Under the pieces are notes generated by a model. The model saw only the letters and a program-made list of their open reading frames with translations, ran no database searches and had not been told where the DNA came from. DNA of 64,000 nucleotides from Pseudomonas_T sp032052615. GTDB lineage: Bacteria > Pseudomonadota > Gammaproteobacteria > Pseudomonadales > Pseudomonadaceae. The position numbers were made by a program, and so were the translations under genes. Shown piece after piece: positions 8,964-17,506 of this stretch. The stretch lies in the NCBI GenBank assembly GCA_032052615.1, contig DAMBWF010000002.1:186001-250000 (forward strand). The letters run 5' to 3'. Position 1 is the stretch's first letter. Each line of letters opens with the position of its first letter.

Positions 8964-9623
8964 TCAGGCTTCGTTCGTCACCGGCTCGATCTCGCCCTCG
9001 TCTTCTTCCAGTAGGCCCAGCCAGCCGGCGAGCACGGCGTGGGCTTCCTCGATGCCCTGGCGCTTGGGCGCGGAGAACAACTGAATACCAATCCCTTCGC
9101 CCCAGGTGTTCTGGATGTCCCGGCGGACCTTCAGCAGGGCGTTCTTCGCCGCGCCGAAGGCCAGCTTGTCGGCCTTGGTCAGCAGGATGTGCAGGGGCAT
9201 GTCGCTGCTGCCGGACCAGTCCAGCATCAACCGGTCGAAGTCCGTGAGCGGGTGGCGGATGTCCATCAGCAGGACCAGCCCGGCGAGGCTGCGGCGGCTG
9301 CTCAGGTAAGCCTCCAGGTGGTGCTGCCAATGCTGCTTGAGGGGGATCGGCACCTTGGCGTAGCCGTAGCCGGGCAGGTCCACCAGGCGGCGATCCTCGT
9401 CCAGCTCGAAGAAGTTCAGCAACTGGGTGCGCCCGGGAGTCTTCGAGGTGCGCGCCAGGCTGGCGTGGGTCAGGGTATTCAGGGCGCTGGACTTGCCAGC
9501 GTTGGAGCGGCCGGCGAAGGCGACCTCCAGACCCTCGTCCGGCGGACACTGGTCCACCTTGGCGGCACTGATGAGGAAGCGGGCCTGCTGGCACAGGCCG
9601 AGGATCGGATTCTTGCTTGACAT
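8964..9623 (-). CDS. engB: Ribosome biogenesis GTPase EngB (YihA)
   Basis: A 219-residue TRAFAC-class GTPase that takes part in large ribosomal subunit assembly. G1 is AGRSNAGKSS (about residues 35-44), G3 is DLPGYGYA, G4 is LTKADK and G5 resembles FSAPKRQG. The acidic C-terminal tail (LLEEDEGEIEP) is common in pseudomonads. It faces the ErsA terminator, convergent to polA-ersA. The start ATG at 9623 gives the standard N-terminus ahead of the G1 loop. Confidence 0.95.
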   Translation of the reverse strand: MSSKNPILGLCQQARFLISAAKVDQCPPDEGLEVAFAGRSNAGKSSALNTLTHASLARTSKTPGRTQLLNFFELDEDRRLVDLPGYGYAKVPIPLKQHWQHHLEAYLSSRRSLAGLVLLMDIRHPLTDFDRLMLDWSGSSDMPLHILLTKADKLAFGAAKNALLKVRRDIQNTWGEGIGIQLFSAPKRQGIEEAHAVLAGWLGLLEEDEGEIEPVTNEA

Positions 9624-9956
9624 GAAGGGTGTCCAACGGGTGCGACTCGGTGTCGCAGAGGGCGGTTTCGTTTCCGTTTATGCGTTGCCAGTATATAATG
9701 CCGCAGATTTAGTGTGCGCTTTATGCGCGGGGATCGGGTGCTTGCGGAGCGGCGGACCGCGCGCTCGGAACGCGGTACCGACGTTCGCCGTACAGGCGGC
9801 AATCCCGCGACGAGCCGGGCCCTGGTCCAAGACGTCGCGCCCTGTGCAATGAATGTGCGATTGCACGGCCGAGGCTCACCAGCGGCCATCCGCGGGATGG
9901 CGAAATAAGGTGCCCGGCATGAACTCTTTCACCCTTAGCCGTAGTTGGATTAGCTG
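9624..9956 (+). promoter_or_regulatory. Promoter and long leader of the cytochrome c4 gene
   Basis: This 333-base interval has no convincing gene. A TATAAT box is at 9694-9699 with a poor -35 (TTTCCG, 9671-9676), predicting a start near 9706 and a leader of about 250 nt. The leader holds two hairpins: GTGCAAT/ATTGCAC (9844-9850 with 9860-9866) and CCATCC/GGATGG (9886-9891 with 9895-9900). No strong Shine-Dalgarno precedes the ATG at 9957. A 64-codon frame at 9714-9908 looks like noise. Confidence 0.4.
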
Positions 9957-10619
9957 ATGAACAAACTACTCGTGAGTCTGCTGTTGAGCCTGGGCGTCTC
10001 CGGTCTGGGCATCGCCGGCTCGGCGAACGCCGCGGACGAAGCCCTCGTCGGCGATGCCGCCGCCGGCCAGGCCAAGGCCGCCGTCTGTGGCGCCTGCCAT
10101 GGTCCCGACGGCAACAGTCCGGCCCCTAATTTTCCGAAACTGGCCGGCCAGGGGCCGCGCTACCTGCTCAAGCAACTGAAGGATATCAAGGCGGGCAACG
10201 CGCCCACCGCCAAGCCGGGCGAAGGCCGCAAGGTCCTCGAAATGACCGGCCTGCTGGACAACCTCAGCGACCAGGACCTGGCCGACATCGTCGCCTACTT
10301 CTCCAGCCAGCACATGAGCATCGGCACCGCCGATCCGGCCCTGGTGAAGCATGGCGAGGAACTGTTCCGCGGCGGCAAGCTCGACCAGGGCATGCCCGCC
10401 TGCACCGGTTGTCACGCGCCGAACGGCGTCGGTAACGCCCCGGCCGCCTTCCCGCGCCTGAGCGGCCAGCACGCCGCCTACGTGGCCAAGCAACTGACCG
10501 ACTTCCGCGAAGGCAATCGTGTCAACGATGGCGACAGCATGATCATGCGCAGCATCGCTTCCAAGCTGAGCAACAAGGACATCGAAGCGGTATCCAGCTA
10601 CATCCAGGGTCTGCACTGA
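9957..10619 (+). CDS. cc4: Dihaem cytochrome c4
   Basis: A periplasmic, probably membrane-associated electron carrier between the bc1 complex and terminal oxidases. The 220-residue precursor has a signal peptide ending at ANA (residue 25) and two homologous cytochrome c domains, each with one haem attachment site: CGACH at 44-48 and CTGCH at 149-153. Distal methionines in the MTGLL and SMIMRS regions fit axial ligands. Length and two-domain layout match Pseudomonas c4. It is followed by a strong terminator and then dsbA, whose product works in the same compartment. Confidence 0.93.
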   Translation: MNKLLVSLLLSLGVSGLGIAGSANAADEALVGDAAAGQAKAAVCGACHGPDGNSPAPNFPKLAGQGPRYLLKQLKDIKAGNAPTAKPGEGRKVLEMTGLLDNLSDQDLADIVAYFSSQHMSIGTADPALVKHGEELFRGGKLDQGMPACTGCHAPNGVGNAPAAFPRLSGQHAAYVAKQLTDFREGNRVNDGDSMIMRSIASKLSNKDIEAVSSYIQGLH

Positions 10620-10651
10620 GGTTCGCCCGCGCCGACACGCGGCTTTGCATG

Positions 10652-10677
10652 AAAGGGTGGCTTCGGCCACCCTTTTT
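10652..10677 (+). terminator. Terminator after cytochrome c4
   Basis: Ten-base perfect stem (10652-10661 with 10666-10675) capped by a TTCG tetraloop, followed by a T-run. It separates cc4 from dsbA. Confidence 0.9.
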
Positions 10678-10773
10678 CATTGGCGCGGCCGCTACAATGA
10701 GCGGAACCCGATCATCCCGCGCCGGTCGAAGCCTCGCCGTTCGCGGTGCCCTTATCCGTTCGAGGAGTGAAAC

Positions 10774-11403
10774 ATGCGTAACCTGATCTTCGCCGCTGCG
10801 CTCGCCACCGCCAGCCTGTTCGGTCCCTCTGTCCAGGCGGAGCCCATCGAGGCCGGCAAGCAGTACGTGGAGCTCAAGAATCCGGTTCCCGTGGCCCAGC
10901 CCGGCAAGATCGAGGTGGTCGAACTGTTCTGGTACGGCTGCCCCCACTGCTACGAATTCGAACCGACCCTCAACCCCTGGATCGCCAAGCTGCCCGAGGA
11001 TGTCCATTTCGTCCGCGTGCCGGCCATGTTCGGCGGCCCCTGGGATGTCCACGGCCAGACCTACATCACCCTCGACCTGATGCGCGTCGAGCAAACGGTT
11101 CACTCGGCGCTCTTCGAAGCCCTGCACGAGCGCAAGCAGCCCCTGAACACCCCCGAGCAGATCGCCGATTTCCTCGCGCCGCTGGGCGTGAACAAGGACG
11201 CCTTCCTTAAGACCTTCGACTCCTTCGCCGTCAAAGGCCAGGTGGAGAAGGCTCGCAACCTGGCCAAGGCCTACCAGATCACCGGCGTACCGACCATGGT
11301 GGTCAATGGCAAGTATCGCTTCGACCTGGGCTCCGCGGGCGGCCCCGAAGGCGCGCTGGACGTGGCCAACCAGTTGATCGAGAAGGAGCGGGCCGCCCGC
11401 TGA
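10774..11403 (+). CDS. dsbA: Thiol:disulfide interchange protein DsbA
   Basis: Introduces disulfides into exported proteins. The 209-residue precursor has a signal peptide (cleavage after VQA, about residue 22), a thioredoxin fold with the CPHC active site at 56-59, and the cis-proline loop GVPTMVVNG. The GAGGAGTG ribosome-binding site lies just before the ATG. It has its own upstream region after the cc4 terminator, and the next gene starts nine bases after its stop, so the two are probably co-transcribed. Confidence 0.95.
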   Translation: MRNLIFAAALATASLFGPSVQAEPIEAGKQYVELKNPVPVAQPGKIEVVELFWYGCPHCYEFEPTLNPWIAKLPEDVHFVRVPAMFGGPWDVHGQTYITLDLMRVEQTVHSALFEALHERKQPLNTPEQIADFLAPLGVNKDAFLKTFDSFAVKGQVEKARNLAKAYQITGVPTMVVNGKYRFDLGSAGGPEGALDVANQLIEKERAAR

Positions 11404-11412
11404 GGCGCTCCG

Positions 11413-12273
11413 ATGCTGCGCCGGGCGGGAAGCGTCAGGGTGGCGGGGCTGCGCGACGCGCAAGTCAACCCGCACTGTGGCGAGGGCGGCGCCTTGCCGC
11501 CCGACGGCCGCTTGCGGCTGCTCAGCTTCAATATCCAGGTCGGTATCAACACTGGCCGTTATTCCCACTACCTGACCAAGGGGTGGCAGCACCTGCTACC
11601 CCACGCCGGGCGCGCGCTGAACCTTCAGCGCATCGGCGAATTGCTGAGCGGTTTCGACCTGGTGGCGCTGCAGGAAGCCGACGGCGGCAGCCTGCGCTCC
11701 GGCTTCGTCAACCAGGTCGAACACCTCGCCCGCCTGGGCCATTTCCCCTACTGGTACCAGCAGCTCAATCGCAACCTGGGACGTCTCGCCCAGCACAGCA
11801 ACGGCCTGTTGAGCCGCTTGCAGCCTGCCGCCCTGGAAGACCACCCCTTGCCCGGCCCTCCGGGGCGTGGCGCCGTGCTGGCGCGGTTTGGCGAAGGGGA
11901 GGATGCGCTGGTGGTGGTGGTGATGCATCTGGCCCTGGGGGCCCGGGTGCGCACCCGTCAGTTGGCCTACATCCGCGAACTGATCGGCGGCTACCGCCAT
12001 CGGGTTCTGATGGGCGATATGAACACCCATGCCATCGATCTGCTGGAGCGCTCGCCGCTGCGCGACCTCGGCCTGCTGGCGCCCCAGGCGGAGGCCACTT
12101 TTCCCAGTTGGCGGCCCAAGCGTTGCCTCGACCATATCCTGCTCAGCCCCACCCTCGCGCTGGAACGCGTGGAGGTGCTGAGCCAGCCGATCTCCGATCA
12201 CTTGCCGGTGGCCGTGGACATTCGCCTGCCGGAAGCGCTGACGCGACACCAGGCGCCCGCCCGGGTGGGCTGA
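11413..12273 (+). CDS. Endonuclease/exonuclease/phosphatase (EEP) family protein
   Basis: A 286-residue protein with the EEP fold signatures in order: LRLLSFNIQVG near residue 35, LQEADGG near 80, a GDMNTHA metal/catalytic segment near 200, LDHILLS near 240 and SDHLPV near 260. The fold is used by DNases and by lipid or sugar phosphatases, so the substrate cannot be named. No signal peptide is evident. It begins after GAGG seven bases before the ATG, nine bases after dsbA, and precedes the diguanylate cyclase gene, as in the Pseudomonas PA5487-PA5489 region. Confidence 0.82.
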   Translation: MLRRAGSVRVAGLRDAQVNPHCGEGGALPPDGRLRLLSFNIQVGINTGRYSHYLTKGWQHLLPHAGRALNLQRIGELLSGFDLVALQEADGGSLRSGFVNQVEHLARLGHFPYWYQQLNRNLGRLAQHSNGLLSRLQPAALEDHPLPGPPGRGAVLARFGEGEDALVVVVMHLALGARVRTRQLAYIRELIGGYRHRVLMGDMNTHAIDLLERSPLRDLGLLAPQAEATFPSWRPKRCLDHILLSPTLALERVEVLSQPISDHLPVAVDIRLPEALTRHQAPARVG

Positions 12274-12305
12274 TCGGCCTCGACCTTCCGTAACGGACTT
12301 CTCCC

Positions 12306-14243
12306 ATGAGCGACGACGCCCAGCGCTGGAAAGACAAATACCTGACCAACCTCGAAGAGCAGGAAAAGCTCGAGCGTCGCTGGGAGGCCCGCCTCGACCT
12401 GCTCAAGCGAGGACTGGTCCGCAGTTCGCTGGCGGCGGAGGGGAGCGACAAGGCGGTCGACCAATGCATGCAGGAACTGCGTGAAATCATCCGCGGCGAC
12501 AAGCTGGACGCCGGCCTCGCCGGGCTGATCCCCCGGCTGGAAAAGGCCGTGCTGGAATCCGAGGAGCGCCGCCGGCAGCGCGCCGAGCAGAACGTCGCCG
12601 CGCTGAACGGCCTGGCTGGTCAGTTGCTCAAGCTGGACCTGCCTCGGGAAGTGCGCAAGCCCCTCAAGCAGTTCGCCAAGCACGTCGACGACCGGGCAGG
12701 GCAGGCCCGCGAACTGCCGCTGCTGCTGAGCGAGCTGAGCGAGTTGCAAAGCAAGGCCTTGCAGGTGCTGGAAAGTGGTGAGTCGGAGCGGCCGGGCCTG
12801 CTGCAGCGGCTGTTCGGCAACCGCGACAACGGCGCTGGCGAGCCGGCCGAGGAAGCCGTGCCGCCCACGCCCGCGCTCGCTGACGAGGCCGCCGCGATGG
12901 GCGCCGCCGCCACCGGCGAGCCCCTGGCGAATACCGGGCCCGGCCCGGGCGAACCCGCGCCCGCCGGTCTCGATCCGGCCTCCCCACTGGCCGGAGCACC
13001 CCTGGTGGCCCTCACGGTGGCCGGCGAGGGACATGCTCCGGTGCCGCCCTTGACCACCCCGGCGGCCGAGCAACGCCTCGCCCAGGTGGCCGGTCGGAGC
13101 CCGCGTGGCTTGTCCCTGGACAGCTTGCCGATGGCCTCCACCCTGCTCACCGGCCAATCCGACCCCGCCTACGCCCTACCCGGCCTGCCGGAGCCCGGCT
13201 ACAGCGCGGTGGCGCCCCACATCGCCGATAGCCTGCTGCGCCTGCTGGACGAACTGGATCTGCCCGAGCGGCACAAGCCCCAGGGCGAGGACTTGCGTGA
13301 GCGCTTGCGCGGCGGTCTGAACTGGTACGAGCTGGTTCCGGTGCTGGATGACTTGGGCGTGCTGGTGCTGGCGGTCACCGACAACGACCAGGACGAGTTC
13401 GCCGGCTACCTCAAGCAGCTCAACCAGCGCCTCGTGCAGTTTCTCGGCACCTTGTCCGCCGCCCACGAGGGCTATGCCGACTCGCTGCGCAACGCCCGCG
13501 CCCTGGACCAGGAACTGCGCGGCCAGGTTGGCGACCTGCAAAGCAGCGTGCAGGACGCCCTGGACCTCGAGCGCCTCAAGCGCACCGTGGAGGAGCGCCT
13601 CGACGGGTTGCTCACCACGGTGAACGAATACCAGCGCCAGCGCGACCTGCACGAGCAGGAGGTCAGTGGCCGCTTGCAGGACATGGTGCAGCGCGTGAGT
13701 CTCATGGAACAGGAGGCCCAGGGGTTCCGCGTGCACCTGGAAGAGCAGCGCATGAAGGCGTTGTCCGATCCGCTCACCGGGCTGCCCAACCGCGCCGCCT
13801 GGAGCGAGCGCCTGGAATTGGAGGTGGCGCGCTGGCAGCGTTATGGCGGCGACCTGCTGCTGGCGGTGATGGACATCGACTACTTCAAGCGGATCAACGA
13901 CAACTATGGCCACCTGGCGGGGGACAAAGTCCTGAAGATCGTCGCCGGGGAGCTGGCCAAGCGCATCCGTAAAACGGATTTCCTTGCCCGCTTCGGTGGC
14001 GAGGAATTCGTCCTGCTTATCCCCGGAACGCCCCGGGACGGTGGCGCGCAAATGCTGGAAGCGTTGCGCACGGCCATCGCCGGTTGCCCGTTCCACTTCA
14101 AGGGCGAACCGGTGACCATCACCTTGTCCGCCGGGCTGACCGCCTTCGCCCCGGGCGATACCGCCGAGGCGGTGTTCGAGCGCGCCGACGCGGCGCTCTA
14201 CCGCGCCAAGGGAAACGGCCGGGATCGCCTGGAACTGGCCTGA
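12306..14243 (+). CDS. GGDEF diguanylate cyclase (DgcH-like)
   Basis: Makes cyclic di-GMP. The 645-residue protein has a long N-terminal helical region (1-190), a low-complexity Ala/Pro/Gly linker (about 170-260), a second helical/coiled-coil region, and a C-terminal GGDEF domain. The active-site loop is GGEEF at about 564-568, and an RKTD inhibitory I-site lies exactly five residues upstream, so product feedback is expected. DPLTGLPNR precedes the domain. No membrane segment is visible, so it is probably cytosolic. The position after the EEP gene matches P. aeruginosa PA5487 (DgcH), a housekeeping cyclase. Confidence 0.88.
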   Translation: MSDDAQRWKDKYLTNLEEQEKLERRWEARLDLLKRGLVRSSLAAEGSDKAVDQCMQELREIIRGDKLDAGLAGLIPRLEKAVLESEERRRQRAEQNVAALNGLAGQLLKLDLPREVRKPLKQFAKHVDDRAGQARELPLLLSELSELQSKALQVLESGESERPGLLQRLFGNRDNGAGEPAEEAVPPTPALADEAAAMGAAATGEPLANTGPGPGEPAPAGLDPASPLAGAPLVALTVAGEGHAPVPPLTTPAAEQRLAQVAGRSPRGLSLDSLPMASTLLTGQSDPAYALPGLPEPGYSAVAPHIADSLLRLLDELDLPERHKPQGEDLRERLRGGLNWYELVPVLDDLGVLVLAVTDNDQDEFAGYLKQLNQRLVQFLGTLSAAHEGYADSLRNARALDQELRGQVGDLQSSVQDALDLERLKRTVEERLDGLLTTVNEYQRQRDLHEQEVSGRLQDMVQRVSLMEQEAQGFRVHLEEQRMKALSDPLTGLPNRAAWSERLELEVARWQRYGGDLLLAVMDIDYFKRINDNYGHLAGDKVLKIVAGELAKRIRKTDFLARFGGEEFVLLIPGTPRDGGAQMLEALRTAIAGCPFHFKGEPVTITLSAGLTAFAPGDTAEAVFERADAALYRAKGNGRDRLELA

Positions 14244-14536
14244 ACCGGCGGGCGCCGGTTAGGACGGACTGGGTTCGGGGCCGACCCCACCGACACCGTC
14301 CGAAGCGGGCCTCCGCCCTTTCCCGGAGGCTTGTCGCAGCAGCAGGTGCAGCCCGGCGGTAGCCCCCGACAGACGCAAGGTCGACGTTGCCTGCTTGAGC
14401 GTGGCGACCACCGAGGCGGTAATCCTCAAGCCGGCGTTGATGCCTCGACATCGCCATCGGGCGCCTGGGGGCGGCCACCAGCGGTCCGTGCGCTCGCCTT
14501 GCGGGGGCGGAGCAGGCTTGGATACAGAGGGCGCCT
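14244..14536. other. Intergenic gap without recognisable gene
   Basis: About 290 GC-rich bases between convergent genes. A short hairpin (AACCGGC 14243-14249 with GCCGGTT 14254-14260) follows the cyclase stop and may terminate it, though no T-run is present. I see no gene, tRNA or repeat in the rest. Confidence 0.5.
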
Positions 14537-15955
14537 TCAGGCCGCCTCGCTGAAGTAGGGGCGCCAGGCGTCGGGCACGCGCTCCAGCCGGGGATAGCCG
14601 AGGGCCTCCAGGCGCGGCGCGGCTAGCTGGAAGGGCGAGTGGCGCAGGTCGGCCGGCAGGCCGCGCAGCTCCGGTAGCCAGAGGCTGACGTAGGCGGCCT
14701 CGGGGTCATAGCGCCGCGCCTGCCCCAGGGCGTTGAAGGCCCGGCGGCGCCGGGGATCGGCGGCGACCCCGGCGAGGAAGGCCCAGTTGCCCCAGTTACT
14801 TGCATCCTCGTGGTCGATCAGGTGTTCGGCGAACCAGGCGGCGCCGTGCCGCCAGTCCTGCTGCAGGTCGATCACCAGGTAGCTCGCCGCCACTTGTCGG
14901 CCACGCGCGGTGAGGTAGCCGGTGGCGGCCAGCTCGCGCATGCAGGCGTCCACCAGCGGCATGCCGGTGCGCCCCTGGCACCAGCGCACGTAGCGCTCGT
15001 CCAGGTTGCGCGGGGCCCGGGCGGTAGCCTTGACCCCGGCGGGCTGGAACAGCGCCTCGCCGTGGCGACGCAACGTCCAGCGGAAGAACTCGCGCCAGAG
15101 CAGCGCGCCCCAGAAGCCCTGGGTCGCTTCGCTACGCCCATGCTGGGCTTCGTAGCGGCGCAGCTCGGCGACCACCCGGCGCGGCGACAGGCAGCCGTGA
15201 GCCAGCCAGGGGGCGAGCTTGGAAGAGGTTTCGCCGCTGATCCGTTCCTGGCTGATCCCATAATCCTGCACCCCCTGGCCCTGCCACAGGTAGTCCCGCA
15301 GGCGCGCCTGGGCCGCCGCCTCGCCGCCGGCGAAGGGAAAACCGCTGTTGGGGATCAGCACGGGCTCGCCGAGACCCAGTTGCGCCAGCACCGGCAGGGG
15401 TTGCAGCCAGGCCTCGCTGCCCTCCGGCAAGGCTGGCAAGCGCTCGGGCGCGAGGGCCGGCTGGAAGACCAGGAGGCGCTGCTCCAGCGCCGCGCGAAAG
15501 TGGTTGTAGACCATCGGCACGCGATGGGGCAGCCAGGGCAATTCCTCGGCCCGCAGCAGGCCGTTGTCCTCCAGCCGCCGCACCGGCACGCCCTCGAGGG
15601 CGCGCTCCACGGCGGCGAGGCGGGCCCGCTCGGCCGGGGCGATCTCGTCCAGAGTCACCACGCCGTCCAGGTTCAGCCGGGCCACCAGCTCGGGGATCAG
15701 GCGTTCGGCCTGCCCGTGCAGTACCAGCAGGTTGGAGCCGCGCCGGCGCAGCTCCACGTCCAGCGCCTGCAGGCTCTCCAAGAGGAACCCGGCGCGGTGC
15801 ACCCCCAGCGGGCGGGTGCCGAAGGGCGTCACGTGCAGCCAGGCGGGGTCCAGGACGAAGACCGGGAGCACGCGGTCCGCCTCCAGGGCGGCCTGTACGG
15901 CGGGATGATCGTCGAGTCGCAGGTCGTGTTTGAACCACAGCAGCAGACGAGGCAT
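14537..15955 (-). CDS. DASH-type cryptochrome / deoxyribodipyrimidine photolyase
   Basis: An FAD-dependent blue-light photolyase-family protein of 472 residues. The N-terminal alpha/beta domain (LLLWFKHDLRLDDHPA) should carry the antenna and the C-terminal helical domain the FAD, with the signatures SSKLAPWLAHGCLSPR, FWGALLWREFFRW, CQGRTGMPLVDACMREL and DHEDASNWGNWAFLAGV. The ASNWGNWAF segment and the ELRGLPADL C-terminus favour the CRY-DASH subclass, which repairs dimers best in single-stranded DNA. The ATG at 15955 has GAGGAA seven bases upstream. Monocistronic, convergent with the cyclase gene. Confidence 0.87.
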   Translation of the reverse strand: MPRLLLWFKHDLRLDDHPAVQAALEADRVLPVFVLDPAWLHVTPFGTRPLGVHRAGFLLESLQALDVELRRRGSNLLVLHGQAERLIPELVARLNLDGVVTLDEIAPAERARLAAVERALEGVPVRRLEDNGLLRAEELPWLPHRVPMVYNHFRAALEQRLLVFQPALAPERLPALPEGSEAWLQPLPVLAQLGLGEPVLIPNSGFPFAGGEAAAQARLRDYLWQGQGVQDYGISQERISGETSSKLAPWLAHGCLSPRRVVAELRRYEAQHGRSEATQGFWGALLWREFFRWTLRRHGEALFQPAGVKATARAPRNLDERYVRWCQGRTGMPLVDACMRELAATGYLTARGRQVAASYLVIDLQQDWRHGAAWFAEHLIDHEDASNWGNWAFLAGVAADPRRRRAFNALGQARRYDPEAAYVSLWLPELRGLPADLRHSPFQLAAPRLEALGYPRLERVPDAWRPYFSEAA

Positions 15956-16092
15956 GGCGGGCTTCCTCGCGAAGGGTCTTGTTATGGCAGCCACCATAGC
16001 GCGGGGTTCACCGGCGAGGAAAGATCGACGCGGGGCGCGCGGCGGCGTCGCGCCCGGTAGACTACCGGGTTTCCATTCCGGAGCGGCCTCCC

Positions 16093-16686
16093 ATGGACAT
16101 CCTTGGCATCGCGGTGCTGATCTTCTTGGTCACCGATCCGTTCGGCAACATCGCCATCTTCCTCGCGGCGCTCAAGAGCGTGGCGCCGGAGCGGCGGCTC
16201 AAGGTCGCCCTGCGCGAGCTGCTGTTCGCCCTGGCGCTGCTGCTGCTGTTCCTCACCTTCGGCGAGAAGATCCTCAGCGGGCTCGGCCTGTCCAAGGAAG
16301 CCATCGCCATGGCGGGTGGGATCATCCTGTTCATCATCGCCCTGCGGCTGATCTTCCCCACGCCCCAGGGTGTGTTGGGCGACCTGCCGGACGGCGAGCC
16401 GATGCTGGTGCCCCTGGCCACGCCGGCGGTGGCCGGGCCGTCCGCCCTGGCGGTGCTGATGACCCTGCGCAACACCCACCAGGGCGAGCTGTGGGAGCTG
16501 TACCTGGCGGTGCTGCTGGCCTGGGCCGGCACGGCGCTGATCCTGCTCCAGGCGGCCTTCCTGCAACGGTTCCTCGGGCCCCGGGGGCTGCTCGCCATCG
16601 AGCGGCTGGCCGGCATGCTGCTGATCATGCTGAGTATCGATATGCTGCTGCGCAACCTGCAACGCGTGCTGCACATCGCCCCATGA
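16093..16686 (+). CDS. MarC-family (UPF0056) integral membrane protein
   Basis: A 197-residue protein with about six hydrophobic helices. The LVTDPFGNIAIF motif in the first helix, LFPTP-like segment, and PLATPAVAGPSAL motif mark the MarC/UPF0056 family, whose role is unsettled (earlier links to multiple antibiotic resistance were not upheld). Its stop overlaps the ATG of the amidase gene (ATGA), so the two are translated together, as with P. aeruginosa PA5486-PA5485. Confidence 0.88.
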   Translation: MDILGIAVLIFLVTDPFGNIAIFLAALKSVAPERRLKVALRELLFALALLLLFLTFGEKILSGLGLSKEAIAMAGGIILFIIALRLIFPTPQGVLGDLPDGEPMLVPLATPAVAGPSALAVLMTLRNTHQGELWELYLAVLLAWAGTALILLQAAFLQRFLGPRGLLAIERLAGMLLIMLSIDMLLRNLQRVLHIAP

Positions 16687-17459
16687 AGACTTTCCTGCTC
16701 TGCCTGACGCTGGTCCTGCTCGCCGGGTGCGCCCGGGGTCCGCGGATCGACACCCGCTTCGTCTCCGCCAACCAGGACAGCCGGGTGCAGTACGTCGTGC
16801 TGCACTACACCTCCACCGACTTCATGCATTCCCTCGCGTTGTTGACCCACGGCGAGGTCAGCGCCCATTACCTGATCGACGAGAACCCGCCCAACGTCTA
16901 CCGGCTGGTGGACGAGGACCGCCGCGCCTGGCATGCCGGAGAGAGCCAGTGGCAGGGGCGCACCTGGCTGAACGCCAGCAGCATCGGCATCGAGCTGGTC
17001 AACCGAGGCTACGACGACACCCCCGACGGCCGGGTCTGGTATCCGTTCTCCGACGCCCAGATCGACGCCCTGATCGACCTGCTCAAGGATCTGAAGAAGC
17101 GCCACCGGCTGGCCCCGGGCGCGATCATCGGGCACATGGACATCGCGCCCCAGCGCAAGGTGGATCCCGGTCCGCTGTTCCCCTGGAAGCGCCTGGGGGA
17201 GGCGGGGCTGATCCCCTGGCCGGATGCTGGCGAGGTGGCGAGCAAACAGGTGTTGCTGGCCGCCGGCCTGCCCAGCGTGGCGTGGTTCCAGCACCAGTTG
17301 TCGATCCAGGGCTACGCGGTGCCGCAGAACGGCGTGCTCGACCAGGCCACCCGCAACGTGCTGGCGGCGTTCCAGATGAAGTACCGCCCGGCGCGCTACG
17401 ACGGCGAGCCGGACGCCCAGACCGCCGCGTTGCTGCTGGTGCTGAACACCGCCCGCTGA
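16683..17459 (+). CDS. ampDh2: N-acetylmuramoyl-L-alanine amidase, lipoprotein (AmpDh2-like)
   Basis: Cleaves the bond between MurNAc and the stem peptide. The 258-residue protein starts with a lipoprotein signal (LVLLAGC, lipobox Cys18). An amidase_2 domain follows with zinc ligands expected in VLHYTS (near 37), HAG (near 82) and a GHMDIAPQRKVDPG segment near 145; a C-terminal peptidoglycan_binding_1 domain (about 190-258) ends it. Domain order and position between marC and kinB match AmpDh2 of P. aeruginosa, an outer-membrane-attached periplasmic amidase. The start overlaps the marC stop. Confidence 0.9.
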   Translation: MKTFLLCLTLVLLAGCARGPRIDTRFVSANQDSRVQYVVLHYTSTDFMHSLALLTHGEVSAHYLIDENPPNVYRLVDEDRRAWHAGESQWQGRTWLNASSIGIELVNRGYDDTPDGRVWYPFSDAQIDALIDLLKDLKKRHRLAPGAIIGHMDIAPQRKVDPGPLFPWKRLGEAGLIPWPDAGEVASKQVLLAAGLPSVAWFQHQLSIQGYAVPQNGVLDQATRNVLAAFQMKYRPARYDGEPDAQTAALLLVLNTAR

Positions 17460-17481
17460 GCTGGGGGAGGACGGGCGGGCG

Positions 17482-17506
17482 GCCCGGGGGTCGCGACCGC
17501 CCGGGC
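17482..17506. terminator. Hairpin between ampDh2 and kinB
   Basis: GCCCGGG at 17482-17488 pairs with CCCGGGC at 17500-17506, with further pairing inside. It touches the kinB stop codon and lies between convergent genes. No T-run. Confidence 0.4.

Noticed and set aside
9714..9908. 64-codon frame in the cytochrome c4 leader
   Set aside because: No ribosome-binding site, Arg-rich noise-like composition, no recognisable family.
14119..14478. Possible pseudogene in the gap after the cyclase
   Set aside because: Frame is Arg/Pro/Gly noise overlapping the GGDEF gene; no similarity to any family I know.
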